Numbered from the stretch's first letter, positions 23,079-34,497 are shown. The stretch is DNA of 64,000 bases from Alphaproteobacteria bacterium PA4 (GCA_002256005.1 NKIQ01000008.1:38459-102458); one strand, 5' to 3'. Translations and numbers: made by a program. Notes: a model not told the origin generated them from the sequence alone.

Positions 23079-23449
23079 TGGACCCGGAACTCGCCCGCTT
23101 CCTGCGCGAGGAACTCGGCCATGGCGTCGCCGCCGGCGGCAGCTGGACATTCACCGGGCCGCTCTGGCTGTGGCGCGGCAAGGCCAAGGACGGCACGGCC
23201 TCGACCATGGCCTGGCATTTCATCACCATCGACGGCACCGTTGCTGACGAAATCCGCGCCGCCGCGCCGGGTCGCAGCGCTGCCTGGGGCTCGGTCTATG
23301 TCGAGGCGCGCATCGGCGGCACCGCCTGGAAGACCTCGGTGTTCCCCAGCAAGGATGTCGCCGGCTATCTGCTGCCGGTGAAGGCGGCGGTGCGCAAGGC
23401 GGAGCGGCTGGTCGAGGGTGATAGCGTGACGGTGGAATTGACGGTTTAG
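23078..23449 (+). CDS. DUF1905 domain protein
   Basis: WTFTGPLWLWRGKAKDGTASTMAWHFITIDGTVADEIRAAAP...WGSVYVEARIGGTAWKTSVFPSKDVAGYLLPVKAAVRKAE. Confidence 0.85.
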   Translation: MDPELARFLREELGHGVAAGGSWTFTGPLWLWRGKAKDGTASTMAWHFITIDGTVADEIRAAAPGRSAAWGSVYVEARIGGTAWKTSVFPSKDVAGYLLPVKAAVRKAERLVEGDSVTVELTV

Positions 23450-23571
23450 CTCGCCAAGATTTCCCGCGTAGCTGGCACTTGTTCGTGCGTGACTTGCCAA
23501 AGCGCCCTGTCATGTTCGCCTTGCGGTTGTTCTGTTCTCGTTCAATGAGTGACGGGTTATAAGAAAGTGTT

Positions 23572-23991
23572 GTGGTGACTGTTCTTCATGCATCAGCAGT
23601 CTCTATCGGATTTCACGGTGACGACCTCGTTCCGGAAGAAATCAGCGCGGCACTCGGTGCTGAACCTACATTCGGTCTGCGCAAGGGTGCTTTTTGGCGA
23701 ACAGCAACCGGAGAGGAGAAGTTGGCTCGCCAAGGGTCATGGCGCATCAAGGCGGAGTGCTGCCAGCCGGGCAACCTCGATGGCCAAATCAACAGTCTGC
23801 TCGATAAGCTTTCTGGCGACCTTTATGCTTGGCGGACATATTCAACGCTGTATCGCGGGCGAGCCTTTTGCGGCTTGTTCCTTGAGGGCTGGAACGAAGG
23901 TCTAACTTTGCAACCTGAAACGCTTGTTCGGCTCGGCGAACGTGGGCTTTGCATCGACTTCGAGATCTACGGTCGAGACGAACTCGTATGA
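23572..23991 (+). CDS. DUF4279-like protein
   Basis: SIGFHGDDLVPEEISAALGAEPTFGLRKGAFWRTATGEEKLARQGSWRIKAE...LDKLSGDLYAWRTYSTLYRGRAFCGLFLEGWNEGLTLQPETLVRLGERGLCIDFEIYG; lower local GC than neighbours. Confidence 0.7.
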   Translation: MVTVLHASAVSIGFHGDDLVPEEISAALGAEPTFGLRKGAFWRTATGEEKLARQGSWRIKAECCQPGNLDGQINSLLDKLSGDLYAWRTYSTLYRGRAFCGLFLEGWNEGLTLQPETLVRLGERGLCIDFEIYGRDELV

Positions 23992-24123
23992 AAGTGGGCA
24001 ACTTGGTGAGCCGCACCCCAGTTACCAACTGGATTACAATGTTCTCGAACAGGCTTTGTCGTCCCCCCACGCGGCGCATCACCACGCTTCCCGTCGCGCC
24101 CCGTGACCTGCTAGGACGCCCGC

Positions 24124-25260
24124 ATGTTAGCTCGCCGGTTTCTCTGGATCATCGCCATCATCATCATGCTGGTCATCGCCGCGGCGGTGACCTACCGGCT
24201 GGCCGGTGACCGGCTGATCCGCGCCGCGCTGACGCCGAGCGTCGCGTTCGAGGCGCCTGCCGGCGGCGTGCCTGACTATGCGCTCCCCGCCAACTGGGCG
24301 GCGCGGCCCGACTTGCCCAAGGACCCGGCGCGCTGGGCGCCGCAGGGCTATGCCGCCGCGCCGCGCCCCGGCGTTGCGGTCTTTTATGTGCTGCCCACCG
24401 GCGTCTTCGACCGCAACCATTGGAACGCCCGCCTTGACGATGCGGAGGTCAACACGCGGCTGGACATGTTCCTGCGCTTCCAGGCCAGCATCTTCAACGG
24501 TGTCGCCGCGGTCTGGGCGCCGCGCTATCGCCAGGCCACCTTCGGCAGCTTCCTCACCGACAAGCCCGAGGCACAGCGCGCGCTCGACCTTGCCTATGGC
24601 GATGTGCTGGCGGCGTTCGATGCGTTCGTGGCGGCCCAGCCCGCCGATCGGCCGATCATCCTCGCCGGCCACAGCCAGGGCTCGCTGCACCTGTTGCGGC
24701 TGCTGAAGGAACGCGTTGCCGGCCAGCCGCTCGCCCGCCGCATCATCGCCGTCTATGCCGCCGGCTGGCCGATCTCGCTGACCGCCGATCTGCCGGCGCT
24801 GGGCGTGCCGGCCTGCGCCGATGCCGACCAGACCGGCTGCATCCTCGGCTGGCAAAGCTTCGCGCGCCCGGCCGATTACAGCAGCGTGCGCGAAACCTTC
24901 GATCGCAGCACCGGCCTTACCGGCGCCCCGCGCCGCGGCACCGCCATCCTGTGCACCAACCCCTTGAGCGGCAGCAACGCCCGCACCGCCGTGCCGGCCA
25001 GCGCCAATCTCGGCTCGTTGCTGCCCGATGCCGATTTCCAGGGCGGCACGCTGATCGCCAAGGGCATCGGCGCGCAATGCCTGGCCAGCGGCATCACCGA
25101 TATCGGCGATCCGCCCGGCGGCTATGCCGCCTATGTGCTGCCCGGCAACAATTACCACGTCTATGACTATCCGCTGTTCTGGGCCAATCTGCGCGCCGAT
25201 GTCGAACGCCGCGTTTCGACCTTTGGCGCGCCCGTGGCCACGCACGCGAGCGTCGATTGA
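24124..25260 (+). CDS. DUF3089 (alpha/beta-hydrolase-like) protein
   Basis: [48 protein letters not shown]. Confidence 0.87.
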   Translation: MLARRFLWIIAIIIMLVIAAAVTYRLAGDRLIRAALTPSVAFEAPAGGVPDYALPANWAARPDLPKDPARWAPQGYAAAPRPGVAVFYVLPTGVFDRNHWNARLDDAEVNTRLDMFLRFQASIFNGVAAVWAPRYRQATFGSFLTDKPEAQRALDLAYGDVLAAFDAFVAAQPADRPIILAGHSQGSLHLLRLLKERVAGQPLARRIIAVYAAGWPISLTADLPALGVPACADADQTGCILGWQSFARPADYSSVRETFDRSTGLTGAPRRGTAILCTNPLSGSNARTAVPASANLGSLLPDADFQGGTLIAKGIGAQCLASGITDIGDPPGGYAAYVLPGNNYHVYDYPLFWANLRADVERRVSTFGAPVATHASVD

Positions 25261-25721
25261 TCGTCACGCTCGCCGAATTTGCCGCCGCGCTGCCCGATGG
25301 CGGCCGGCTCGCCGGGCTGGACGCCGGCACCAAGACCATCGGCCTTGCCACTTGCGATGCCGGCTGGAGCTTTGCCAGCGCCCATTCGACCATCGCCCGC
25401 GTCAAGTTCAGTGCCGATCTGGCGCAACTGCGCGCCTTCATCGCCGCCGAACGCATCAAGGGGCTGGTGCTCGGCCTGCCACTCAACATGGACGGCAGCG
25501 ACAGCCCACGCACCCAGTCGGTGCGCCAGCTGGCGAAGAACCTCGCCGTCCTCGACCTGCCGCTGATGCTCTGGGACGAACGCTGGAGCACGCAAGCCGT
25601 CGAACGCGCCATGATCGCCGAAGACCTCTCGCGCAAGACCCGCGCCGAACGGGTGGACCGGCTGGCGGCGGCGTACATCCTGCAAGGCGCCATCGATGCG
25701 CTGACGCGGCTGCCGTTGTGA
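25257..25721 (+). CDS. ruvX: Putative pre-16S rRNA nuclease YqgF/RuvX
   Basis: [65 protein letters not shown]. Confidence 0.9.
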   Translation: MIVTLAEFAAALPDGGRLAGLDAGTKTIGLATCDAGWSFASAHSTIARVKFSADLAQLRAFIAAERIKGLVLGLPLNMDGSDSPRTQSVRQLAKNLAVLDLPLMLWDERWSTQAVERAMIAEDLSRKTRAERVDRLAAAYILQGAIDALTRLPL

Positions 25722-25857
25722 CTCCCTCCCCCCCTGCGGGGAGGGCGACTCGGCGCCAGCCGAGCGGGGTGGGGGTTCCCGCCTGTTGCCACCTAAGGCG
25801 TTACCCCCACCCCGCGCGCTTCGCGAGTCGCCCTCCCCGCAAGGGGGAGGGAGTGAA
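25722..25857. repeat. Family A palindromic repeat pair (BIME-like), two units in inverted orientation
   Basis: ctccccccctgcggggagggcgactcggcg..gagcggggtgggggtt followed by acccccaccccgcgcgcttcgcgagtcgccctccccgcaagggggagg. Confidence 0.8.
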
Positions 25858-25962
25858 GATGCCCTCCGTAACCTGTTGCCGCAGCCCGGCGAACAGGTCT
25901 TCACAAATCACGCTGCTGCTTCACATTGGGCGCCACGCAGAAAAGATTTGGGAAGGACGACC

Positions 25963-26328
25963 ATGACGACCCGCGACCTCAGCCCCGCCCAGCATGCCGT
26001 GCTGCGCGAACACGCCACCGAACGGCCGTTCACCAGCCCGCTCAACGATGAAAAGCGCCCCGGCGCATTCCACTGCGCCGGGTGCGGGGCGCTGCTCTAT
26101 GTTTCGGAAACCAAATACAACAGCGGTTCCGGCTGGCCGAGCTTCTACGATGCCGTGCCCGGCGCTGTTGCCACCACTACCGACACCAGCCATGGCATGA
26201 CCCGCACCGAAGTGCATTGCGCGTCGTGCGAGGGCCATCTCGGCCATGTCTTCCCCGATGGCCCGCGCCCGACCGGGCTGCGCCATTGCATCAACGGACT
26301 GGCGCTGGAGTTTGTCGCGAAGGATTGA
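25963..26328 (+). CDS. msrB: Peptide-methionine (R)-S-oxide reductase
   Basis: FHCAGCGALLYVSETKYNSGSGWPSFYDAV, HCASCEGHLGHVFPDGPRPTGLRHCINGLALEF. Confidence 0.95.
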   Translation: MTTRDLSPAQHAVLREHATERPFTSPLNDEKRPGAFHCAGCGALLYVSETKYNSGSGWPSFYDAVPGAVATTTDTSHGMTRTEVHCASCEGHLGHVFPDGPRPTGLRHCINGLALEFVAKD

Positions 26329-26337
26329 GGAGTGAAA

Positions 26338-26463
26338 CTCCCTCCCCCCTGCGGGGAGGGCGACTCACCGAAGGTGAGCGGGGTGGGGGTTACGCCTGTG
26401 GGCACACGAGCAACCCCCACCCCGCTCGCTTCGCGAGTCGCACTCCCCGCAAGGGGGAGGGAG
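26338..26463. repeat. Family A palindromic repeat pair (BIME-like)
   Basis: Same units as 25722-25857, inverted pair between msrB and cysK. Confidence 0.8.
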
Positions 26464-26472
26464 TTCGTCCTC

Positions 26473-27393
<921 letters not shown>

Positions 27394-27434
27394 GCAGGGC
27401 GCTCCTTTGGCGAATGCGCGCAGATTAGCAGGGT

Positions 27435-28700
27435 CTAGGGCCGCGCGTCACCCGGCACATCATCCTCGGGCGCCACAAAGCGGTCGGCCAGCCGCAATTC
27501 CGGAAAGCCCCAGGCCCAGAGCCCTGTCACCATGACGGCGCCGACACCGCCGACGACCACGGCTTCGACCGGCCCCAGCCAGGCGGCAGTGACACCGCTT
27601 TCGAACTCGCCCAATTCGTTGCTGGCGGAAATGAAGAGGCCGGAGACGGCGGAGACCCGGCCGCGCATCGCATCGGGCGTGTGCAGCTGAATGAGCGAGG
27701 TGCGGACATAGACCGAGATCATGTCGGCGGCGCCGAGCACGACCAGCGCGCCCAGCGAGACGATCATCGATGTCGACAGGCCGAAGACGATGGTGGCGAC
27801 GCCGAACAGGCCGACGCAGAGGAACATCACCGGGCCGACATTGCGGGTGAGCGGCCGGAACGCCAGCAGCAGCGCCGTCAGCGCCGCGCCCAGCGCCGGC
27901 GCGGCGCGCAGCGGGCCCAGCCCCTCGACCCCGACATGCAGGATATCGCGGGCATAGACCGGCAGCATGGCGGTGGCGCCGCCGAGCAGCACGGCGAACA
28001 GATCGAGGCTGATGGCGCCCAGCACGATGCGATTGTTGCGGACATAGCCCAGCCCTTCGACGAGGCTGCGCCACGGCGACAGGCCGGAGCGCGGCGGCAG
28101 CGGCACGCGGGTGATCAGGAACAGCATGAACAGCGCGCCGCCGAACATGCCGGCGCCGGCGATATAGGCGGTGGCCGGCGACACGGCATAGAGAAAGGCG
28201 CCGAGCGGCGGCCCGATCACCGAGCCGGACTGCCAGCTGATCGAATTGAGCGCGATGGCGGACGGCAGGATCTCGCGCGGCACCAGGTTGGGCGCCAGCG
28301 CCGACAGCGACGGCCCGGCAAAGGCGCGGCCGACGCCGAGCAGCGCGGCAATGACGAACAGCGCCGGGATGGTGATGGCATCCTCCAGCGCCAGCAGCCC
28401 AAGCACGCCGGCGCAGACCAATTCCAGCGCCAGCGCGGCGCGGGCGATGTAGCGGCGATCGACGCGATCGGCGATGACACCGACGACAAGGGCGAGGCTG
28501 AACAGCGGCAGGAACTGCACCAGCCCGACCATGCCGAGCAGGAACGCCGCCTCGCGCGGCGGCATGGTGGCGCGCGCCAGATCATAGACCTGCCAGCCGA
28601 TGACGATGACCAGCATCATGCCGCCCATCGTCGCAAGCAGGCGCGACAGCCAGAAGGCACGGTAATTGGCGATCAGGAAGGGGGCGGGAATCGTGGCCAC
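27435..28700 (-). CDS. MFS transporter (EntS/enterobactin-exporter-like)
   Basis: [74 protein letters not shown] start chosen at 28700 (ATG at 28793 lies inside a repeat). Confidence 0.85.
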   Translation of the reverse strand: MATIPAPFLIANYRAFWLSRLLATMGGMMLVIVIGWQVYDLARATMPPREAAFLLGMVGLVQFLPLFSLALVVGVIADRVDRRYIARAALALELVCAGVLGLLALEDAITIPALFVIAALLGVGRAFAGPSLSALAPNLVPREILPSAIALNSISWQSGSVIGPPLGAFLYAVSPATAYIAGAGMFGGALFMLFLITRVPLPPRSGLSPWRSLVEGLGYVRNNRIVLGAISLDLFAVLLGGATAMLPVYARDILHVGVEGLGPLRAAPALGAALTALLLAFRPLTRNVGPVMFLCVGLFGVATIVFGLSTSMIVSLGALVVLGAADMISVYVRTSLIQLHTPDAMRGRVSAVSGLFISASNELGEFESGVTAAWLGPVEAVVVGGVGAVMVTGLWAWGFPELRLADRFVAPEDDVPGDARP

Positions 28701-28788
28701 GAACGGGGTGTAGAGGCTGGGGCGGGCGAGGGGAACCCCGTGTGCATCGCGGCCAGATCGCGGTGGCGCGCGCGTCCCAAGGATCCCC

Positions 28789-28900
28789 GTCATGCTGAAC
28801 TTGTTTGGCTTCGCCGGCCTTCGGCTCAGCATCCACCTTGTCAACGGGACAGGCTTTCGCGCGGCAGGATGGATGCTGAAACAAGTTCAGCATGACGAAG
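28789..28900. repeat. Family B inverted repeat, second copy
   Basis: gtcatgctgaacttgttt...cagcatccaccttg...ggatgctgaaacaagttcagcatgac; an extra stretch (ggcttcgccggccttcggctc) lies in the left arm relative to 3458-3549. Confidence 0.8.
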
Positions 28901-28922
28901 TAAAATGGTGGGGCCGGCGCTC

Positions 28923-29126
28923 TTACCCCACCACTTCCACGAAGCTGTCCAGCACCCGCTTCGCGCCCGCCGCAGCGAATTCGATTTCCAGCTTGTTGCC
29001 GTCGATGGCGGTGACGACACCGTTGCCGAATTTGGAATGGAACACCCGCGCGCCCACCGCCACATCGCTGCGGCCCTTCAACCCTACCGACACGGCGCTG
29101 GCGTGTGCATCGATCACCGGCCCGCG
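28923..29126 (-). pseudogene. Detached copy of the uvrD/pcrA 3' end (C-terminal Tudor-like segment)
   Basis: Translates RGPVIDAHASAVSVGLKGRSDVAVGARVFHSKFGNGVVTAIDGNKLEIEFAAAGAKRVLDSFVEVVG, two residues different from the uvrD C-terminus at 30111-30311. Confidence 0.9.
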
Positions 29127-29303
29127 TGGTATTAACCGCGGAGAATCGGAGCGCATGGTGTTGCAAACACTGCACTGCTGCACAAAACACCGCTCTATGG
29201 TAATAATTAATGGCAATAAAATTTTTTGTATGGCAAACACGTAATATTTATGCGAACTAATCTCCGAGTTTAATTGAGGGTGCTCGCTAAACAGGAAATG
29301 CCT

Positions 29304-30026
29304 ATGATTAAATTTCGTTTGTTCGTCGTATATGTCACGGCGGCCGGGTTGTTTGCGGTGATGCCTGCCGCCGCTGCTGTAAAGATCGCCAAATATTCGG
29401 GTATCGTCGCCAGTGGTTTTGACCAGACCGGCGTTTTCGCCGCGCCGGGGAGCGAACTCGCCGGCTATAGCTGGATCGCGACCTATACCTATGATAAGAA
29501 GTTGGGCGGCTATAATTATACGGATAATATCACCTACAGTACCAGCTATGGTGGACCGTACTATGGGGAGCCCGGGACGCCGATTATCTCGGCCTCAATC
29601 ACCATAAACGGCGTGACTCGTTCGATCGCCGGTGCGTATGCGGGGAGTGTGACTACGGATAATTCTGATAATTATGTACAGCATATCGCCCAGGACGATG
29701 ACTACAACAATAACATATATTCGAGTAGTTATATTTATAATTACGGTCGCGCTGTCGGCGCGCCGGTATCACTTAACCAGAATTTCGGACCAGTTGCCTT
29801 AGCGGTTGATTTTGACTATGGTTATATGGCGGTACATCGCTATAATACTGTGACAGGCGAAGTTTACGATTTCGCTGTTGCTGCTCTTGGCGGCAACACC
29901 GTCTATTCAGTCAGCAATGTGGTTCCTGAGCCGGCAAGCTGGGCGCTGATGATCGCCGGGTTCGGCCTAGTTGGCGCTGCTGCACGGCGGAACCGGCGCG
30001 TCGAGACGCGGCACGCCATCGCCTGA
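29304..30026 (+). CDS. PEPxxWA-CTERM sorting-domain secreted protein
   Basis: Signal peptide MIKFRLFVVYVTAAGLFAVMPAAAA; C-term VVPEPASWALMIAGFGLVGAAARRNRR. Tyr/Asn-rich, lower GC than surroundings. Confidence 0.88.
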   Translation: MIKFRLFVVYVTAAGLFAVMPAAAAVKIAKYSGIVASGFDQTGVFAAPGSELAGYSWIATYTYDKKLGGYNYTDNITYSTSYGGPYYGEPGTPIISASITINGVTRSIAGAYAGSVTTDNSDNYVQHIAQDDDYNNNIYSSSYIYNYGRAVGAPVSLNQNFGPVALAVDFDYGYMAVHRYNTVTGEVYDFAVAALGGNTVYSVSNVVPEPASWALMIAGFGLVGAAARRNRRVETRHAIA

Positions 30027-30107
30027 TCCTGGTTGCAGTCGGATCGCATTGGAGCTGTCATACTTGGCTTGACCCGGGATGGCAGGACAGGTGGCCGGGA
30101 ATCGGCT

Positions 30108-32399
30108 TCACCCCACCACTTCCACGAAGCTGTCCAGCACCCGCTTCGCGCCCGCCGCAGCGAAATCGATTTCCAGCTTGTTGCCGTCGATGGCGGTGAC
30201 CACGCCATTGCCGAATTTGGAATGGAACACCCGCGCGCCCACCGCCACATCGCTGCGGCCCTTCAGCCCCACCGATACGGCGCTGGCGCGGGCATCGATC
30301 ACCGGCCCGCGCGCCAGCGGCTGGAAACCGCCCTGCGCGGCGGCGCGTGACCAGCCCGGCCCGCGGCCGCTGCCGCGCGACACATCGCCGAACGGATCGC
30401 CGCCCATGCCGCTGCCATTGAGCGCGGCGCGCCACAGGCTGGGCCCGCCACTCATCGTCGACGAGACATCGACATGCGCCAGCGGCAGTTCCGAAATGAA
30501 GCGCGACGGGATCGCTGCCGTCCATTGGCCATAGATCTGGCGATTGGCGGCATGGATGATCGTGGCGCTCTTCTTCGCCCGCGTGATGCCGACATAGGCG
30601 AGCCGGCGTTCCTCCTCCAGTGCCTTCGATCCGCCTTCGTCGAGGGCGCGCTGGCTGGGGAACACACCTTCCTCCCAGCCGACGAGGAAGACATGGTCGA
30701 ACTCCAGGCCCTTGGCCGCGTGCAGCGTCATCACCGCCAGCTTTTCGGCGGCGTCGGATGCGTCATTGTCCATGACGAGGCTGACATGCTCGAGAAAGGC
30801 GGTGAGCGAGGGATAATCCTCCATCGCCCGCGTCAGTTCGATGAGGTTTTCGATGCGGCCATCGGCTTCGGTGGATTTGTCGGCCTGCCACATGGCGATA
30901 TAGCCCGATTCCTCCAGCACCAGCCGCGCCAGATCGGCGTGCGACAGCCCTTCCGCCGCCTCGCGCCAGCGCGCCAGATCGACGAGGAAGCCGCGCAGCG
31001 AGCGCCGCGCCGCCGGGGTCAGCTCGTCGGTCTCGACGATGGCGGCGGCGGCCTGCGACAGCGGCCGGTCCATGCTGCGCGCCAGCGCGTGCAGCCGGCC
31101 CATCGCCTTGTCGCCCAGCCCGCGCTTCGGCACATTGACGATGCGTTCGAAGGCGAGGCCGTCATTGGGCGAGGCGACGATGCGCAGATAGGCCAGCGCA
31201 TCGCGGATTTCGGCGCGCTCGTAGAAGCGAAAGCCGCCGACGATCTTGTAGGGCAGGCCGATGCTGACGAAACGGTCTTCGAACGCCCGCGTCTGGAACT
31301 GTGCCCGTACCAGGATCGCCATGTCGTTCAATGACACGCCCTCGCGGCCCAGCTGCTCGGCCTTGTCGCCGACCAGCCGCGCTTCCTCCGGGCCGTCCCA
31401 CACGCCGATGATCTTCACCGGGTCGCCGCTATTGGTTTCGGTGAACAGCGCCTTGCCGATGCGGCCCTTGTTATGCGCGATGAGGCCGTTGGCGGCGGCG
31501 AGGATCGGCGGGGTGGAGCGGTAATTCTGCTCCAGCTTCACCACTGTCGCGCCCGGAAAATCCTTCTCGAACTTCAATATGTTGGCGACTTCCGCGCCGC
31601 GCCAGCTGTAGATCGACTGGTCGTCGTCCCCCACACAGGCGATGTTGCGGCGCTCGGCCGCCAGCAGCGTCAGCCAGCGGTACTGGGCGATGTTGGTGTC
31701 CTGATATTCATCGACCAGGATATATTTGAAGCGCCGCCGCCAATCGCCCAGCACATCGGGGTGGGTGTCGAAAATCGTCAGCATATGCAGCAGCAGGTCG
31801 CCGAAATCCGCGGCGTTCAACGACACCAGCCGCTCCTGATAACGGGCATAAAGCTGCGCGCCGTTGCGGCCCTGCTCGCCGAAACTCATCGCCTCGCCGG
31901 GCGGCACATCGGCGGGGCGCTCGCCGCGGTTCTTCCAGCGGTCGATCATCCCGGCCAGCTGCTTCGATGGCCAGCGCTTTTCCTCCAGCCCCGCCTCGGC
32001 GATGACCTGCTTCAGCAACCGCAACTGGTCATCGGTGTCGAGGATGGTGAAATTGCTGTCCAGCCCGACAAGGCCGGCATGGCGGCGCAGCATCTTCGCC
32101 GCAATGGCGTGGAAGGTGCCCAAAAACGGCAAGCCCTCCGCCATGTCGCCGACCAGCATTTCCATGCGGTGGCGCATCTCGCGCGCCGCCTTGTTGGTGA
32201 AGGTGACGGCGAGAATTTCCGACGGCCAGGCCAGCCGACTGTAGAGGATATGCGCCAGCCGCGCCGTCAACGCCCGGGTCTTCCCCGTGCCGGCGCCGGC
32301 GAGGATCAGCACCGGGCCTTCCGTCGTCAGCACCGCCTGGCGCTGCGGCGCGTTGAGGCCGGCCAGCCAGGGCGGCAGATCGGTGGGAAGGGTGGCCAT
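30108..32399 (-). CDS. uvrD: UvrD/PcrA-family ATP-dependent DNA helicase
   Basis: LAGAGTGKTRALTARLAHIL, VTFTNKAAREMRHRM, VDEYQDTNIAQYRWL, GDDDQSIYSWRGAEV, QNYRSTPPILAAAN, VMTLHAAKGLEFDHVFLVGWEEGVFP; C-terminal Tudor-like segment. Confidence 0.95.
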   Translation of the reverse strand: MATLPTDLPPWLAGLNAPQRQAVLTTEGPVLILAGAGTGKTRALTARLAHILYSRLAWPSEILAVTFTNKAAREMRHRMEMLVGDMAEGLPFLGTFHAIAAKMLRRHAGLVGLDSNFTILDTDDQLRLLKQVIAEAGLEEKRWPSKQLAGMIDRWKNRGERPADVPPGEAMSFGEQGRNGAQLYARYQERLVSLNAADFGDLLLHMLTIFDTHPDVLGDWRRRFKYILVDEYQDTNIAQYRWLTLLAAERRNIACVGDDDQSIYSWRGAEVANILKFEKDFPGATVVKLEQNYRSTPPILAAANGLIAHNKGRIGKALFTETNSGDPVKIIGVWDGPEEARLVGDKAEQLGREGVSLNDMAILVRAQFQTRAFEDRFVSIGLPYKIVGGFRFYERAEIRDALAYLRIVASPNDGLAFERIVNVPKRGLGDKAMGRLHALARSMDRPLSQAAAAIVETDELTPAARRSLRGFLVDLARWREAAEGLSHADLARLVLEESGYIAMWQADKSTEADGRIENLIELTRAMEDYPSLTAFLEHVSLVMDNDASDAAEKLAVMTLHAAKGLEFDHVFLVGWEEGVFPSQRALDEGGSKALEEERRLAYVGITRAKKSATIIHAANRQIYGQWTAAIPSRFISELPLAHVDVSSTMSGGPSLWRAALNGSGMGGDPFGDVSRGSGRGPGWSRAAAQGGFQPLARGPVIDARASAVSVGLKGRSDVAVGARVFHSKFGNGVVTAIDGNKLEIDFAAAGAKRVLDSFVEVVG

Positions 32400-32493
32400 G
32401 GGTGAACAGGTAGAGAACAACAGCGGTTTTGCCAAGCGCTTCGCAGCGTCGCCCGGCTTGCGCTCATGCCGTACTGCCGCCATCGTGGGCGCC

Positions 32494-33414
32494 ATGATCC
32501 TGCTCGCTGCTCTCCTCGCCGCCGCCACCCCGGCGCTTTCCCCTGGTGATATCGCCGCCGCCGCGCCGGCCAGCGCCTGGCGAGCGGTGGCGCCGGAAAA
32601 TCTGCTGTTCGTCGAAACCCCGCGCGGCACCATGGCGATCGAGCTGGCGCCGGACTTTGCGCCGGCGCACATCGCCGCCATCCGCGCGCTGGTGATGGCC
32701 GGCCGCTTCGATGGCGGCGCCATCACGCGGGTGCAGGACAATTATGTCGTGCAATGGGCGGCGCGGCCGGGGCCGGACAAGGTGCTGACCTCCGGCGGGG
32801 CCGCCGCCGTCGCCGCGGGCAGCACGGCGACGCCGGGCGGTGTGGCGGTCGGCACCGGCCCCGGCGCGCCGCACCCGGCAACATTGCCGGCGGAATATGA
32901 ACGGCCGGCGAAGGGCCTGACGATCACGCCGCTCGGCTCCGTCGATACCTATGCCCCCTCCGGCTTCGCCAAGGGCTGGCCGGTGGCGACGGACAAGCGC
33001 AGCGGCACCGCCTGGCTGGCGCATTGTTATGGCGCGGTCGGCGTCGGCCGCGACAATCCCCCCGATACCGGCGATGGCAGCGAGCTTTACGCCGTCATCG
33101 GCCATGGCCCGCGCCATCTCGATCGCAACATCACCCTTGTCGGCCGGGTCATCGATGGCATCGCCGATTTCTCCGCCCTGCCGCGCGGCACCGGGCCGCT
33201 GGGTTTCTACAAGACGCCGGGCGAACAGACGGGGCTGACCCGCGTGCGCTTCGCCACCGCCGCCGATCCGCGGTTCGAGGTGATGGACACGACGAGCAAG
33301 GCCTTTGCCGCCTATCTTGCCGCGCGCACCAACCGTACCGGCTTCTTCATCCGCCCGGCCGGCGCCACCGACCTGTGCAACGTGCAGGTGCCAGTGCGGC
33401 GGGTGACGCCGTGA
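32494..33414 (+). CDS. Peptidylprolyl isomerase, cyclophilin type, secreted
   Basis: [50 protein letters not shown]...[34 protein letters not shown]. Confidence 0.85.
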   Translation: MILLAALLAAATPALSPGDIAAAAPASAWRAVAPENLLFVETPRGTMAIELAPDFAPAHIAAIRALVMAGRFDGGAITRVQDNYVVQWAARPGPDKVLTSGGAAAVAAGSTATPGGVAVGTGPGAPHPATLPAEYERPAKGLTITPLGSVDTYAPSGFAKGWPVATDKRSGTAWLAHCYGAVGVGRDNPPDTGDGSELYAVIGHGPRHLDRNITLVGRVIDGIADFSALPRGTGPLGFYKTPGEQTGLTRVRFATAADPRFEVMDTTSKAFAAYLAARTNRTGFFIRPAGATDLCNVQVPVRRVTP

Positions 33415-33716
33415 CGCCTATCGTGAAGCTGTTGCGCGCCGACGAATGGGCGGCGTTCCAGGCCAGCGGCGTCTTCCATGGCTCGCCCGATGATCGGCGC
33501 GACGGCTATATCCACATCTCCGCCCCCGACCAGGTCGCCGCCACCGCCGCCAAATGGTTCGCGGACGCCCCCGGCCTGATGGCGCTGACGCTGGATGCCG
33601 ACGCGCTGGGCGTCGCGCTGCGCTGGGAACCGGCCCGCGGCGGCGTGCTGTTCCCGCACCTCTACCGCCCGCTGCGGCTCGACGAGGTGGTGAGCGCCAC
33701 GGCCTTCAAGCCCTGA
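33411..33716 (+). CDS. DUF952 family protein (full-length copy)
   Basis: VKLLRADEWAAFQASGVFHGSPDDRRDGYIHISAPDQVAATAAKWFADAPGLMALTLDADALGVALRWEPARGGVLFPHLYRPLRLDEVVSATAFKP; GTG start, 4-nt overlap with PPIase gene. Confidence 0.88.
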   Translation: MTPIVKLLRADEWAAFQASGVFHGSPDDRRDGYIHISAPDQVAATAAKWFADAPGLMALTLDADALGVALRWEPARGGVLFPHLYRPLRLDEVVSATAFKP

Positions 33717-33783
33717 CCCCCTCCCTCCCCCCTGCGGGGAGGGCGACTCGCGAAGCGAGCGGGGTGGGGGTTGCGCCTGTCGT
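33717..33783. repeat. Family A palindromic repeat unit
   Basis: ccctccctcccccctgcggggagggcgactcgcgaagcgagcggggtgggggttgcgc. Confidence 0.85.
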
Positions 33784-33853
33784 TATCCGGTAGCAATTTG
33801 ATATTCTGTCTCCAGAATTCCCTCTTGGAAGTGCCAGAAGAGCCTCGATCGCT

Positions 33854-34282
33854 ATGCGAACCGATTGGTGGATCCCGGGTAAAGCCGTTGGCGAATTTAT
33901 ATTTGACGCTTTCCCGTCTGATTCAGGCGCGTTTCAGAAGAGGCACGTCATCGATCTGATCTCCAATGATCTGAACGGAAAAACGAATTATGATGCGATT
34001 GATGGAAGCTATACGTTGATCATGGACGAAGCAGGCATTTCATCTGTCTGTTTTTACAAGGAATTTTTCGTAAACGCGGAAAACATCATAGGCGCTTCGA
34101 CCGAGCATGCACTTGAAGTGATCGGAAAACATCATGCAGATAGATCACTTGTAATTTCGTACGACAATTGGGTCGAAATAGAAGAGAATGTTGTTGTTCG
34201 TGACGTGGATATAGACGAGCTGTGTATTTTTCTTACAGAAAATGATGATGGGAAACTGATCAGCGTCAGTGTCTATGGCTAA
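33854..34282 (+). CDS. Hypothetical 142-aa protein, copy 1 (family not recognised; immunity-like by context only)
   Basis: MRTDWWIPGKAVGEFIFDAFPSDSGAFQKRHVIDLISNDLNGKTNYDAIDGSYTLIMDEAGISSVCFYKEFFVN...; second copy at 35527 with 8/142 residue differences; low GC. Confidence 0.75.
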   Translation: MRTDWWIPGKAVGEFIFDAFPSDSGAFQKRHVIDLISNDLNGKTNYDAIDGSYTLIMDEAGISSVCFYKEFFVNAENIIGASTEHALEVIGKHHADRSLVISYDNWVEIEENVVVRDVDIDELCIFLTENDDGKLISVSVYG

Positions 34283-34497
34283 CTGAGCCGTTGGGAGCGC
34301 TATTGACGGCGCTGCGCTGGGAACCGGCGCGCGGCGGCGCGCTGTTCCCGCACCTCTACCGCCCGCTGCGGCTGGACGAGGTGGTGAGCGCGGTGGCGTT
34401 CGCGGGCTGACGTCCCCAATCCGCTTGACAATTTGATTTGCGCTTCCCAACATTTCCGTAAATTAATGCGCAAGGACATCATTGTCGGGGAACGCAC

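Larger units (their letters stand above)
33615..34410 (+). repeat. Unit 1: DUF952 3' tail - REP - leader - 142-aa ORF - second DUF952 3' tail (34309-34410)
   Basis: 33675-34410 is directly repeated as 35347-36083 (about 736 bp). Tails at 33615-33716 and 34309-34410 are both 102 bp. Confidence 0.92.

Noticed and set aside
24127-25245. 372-aa minus-strand ORF
   Set aside because: Antisense shadow of the DUF3089 gene.
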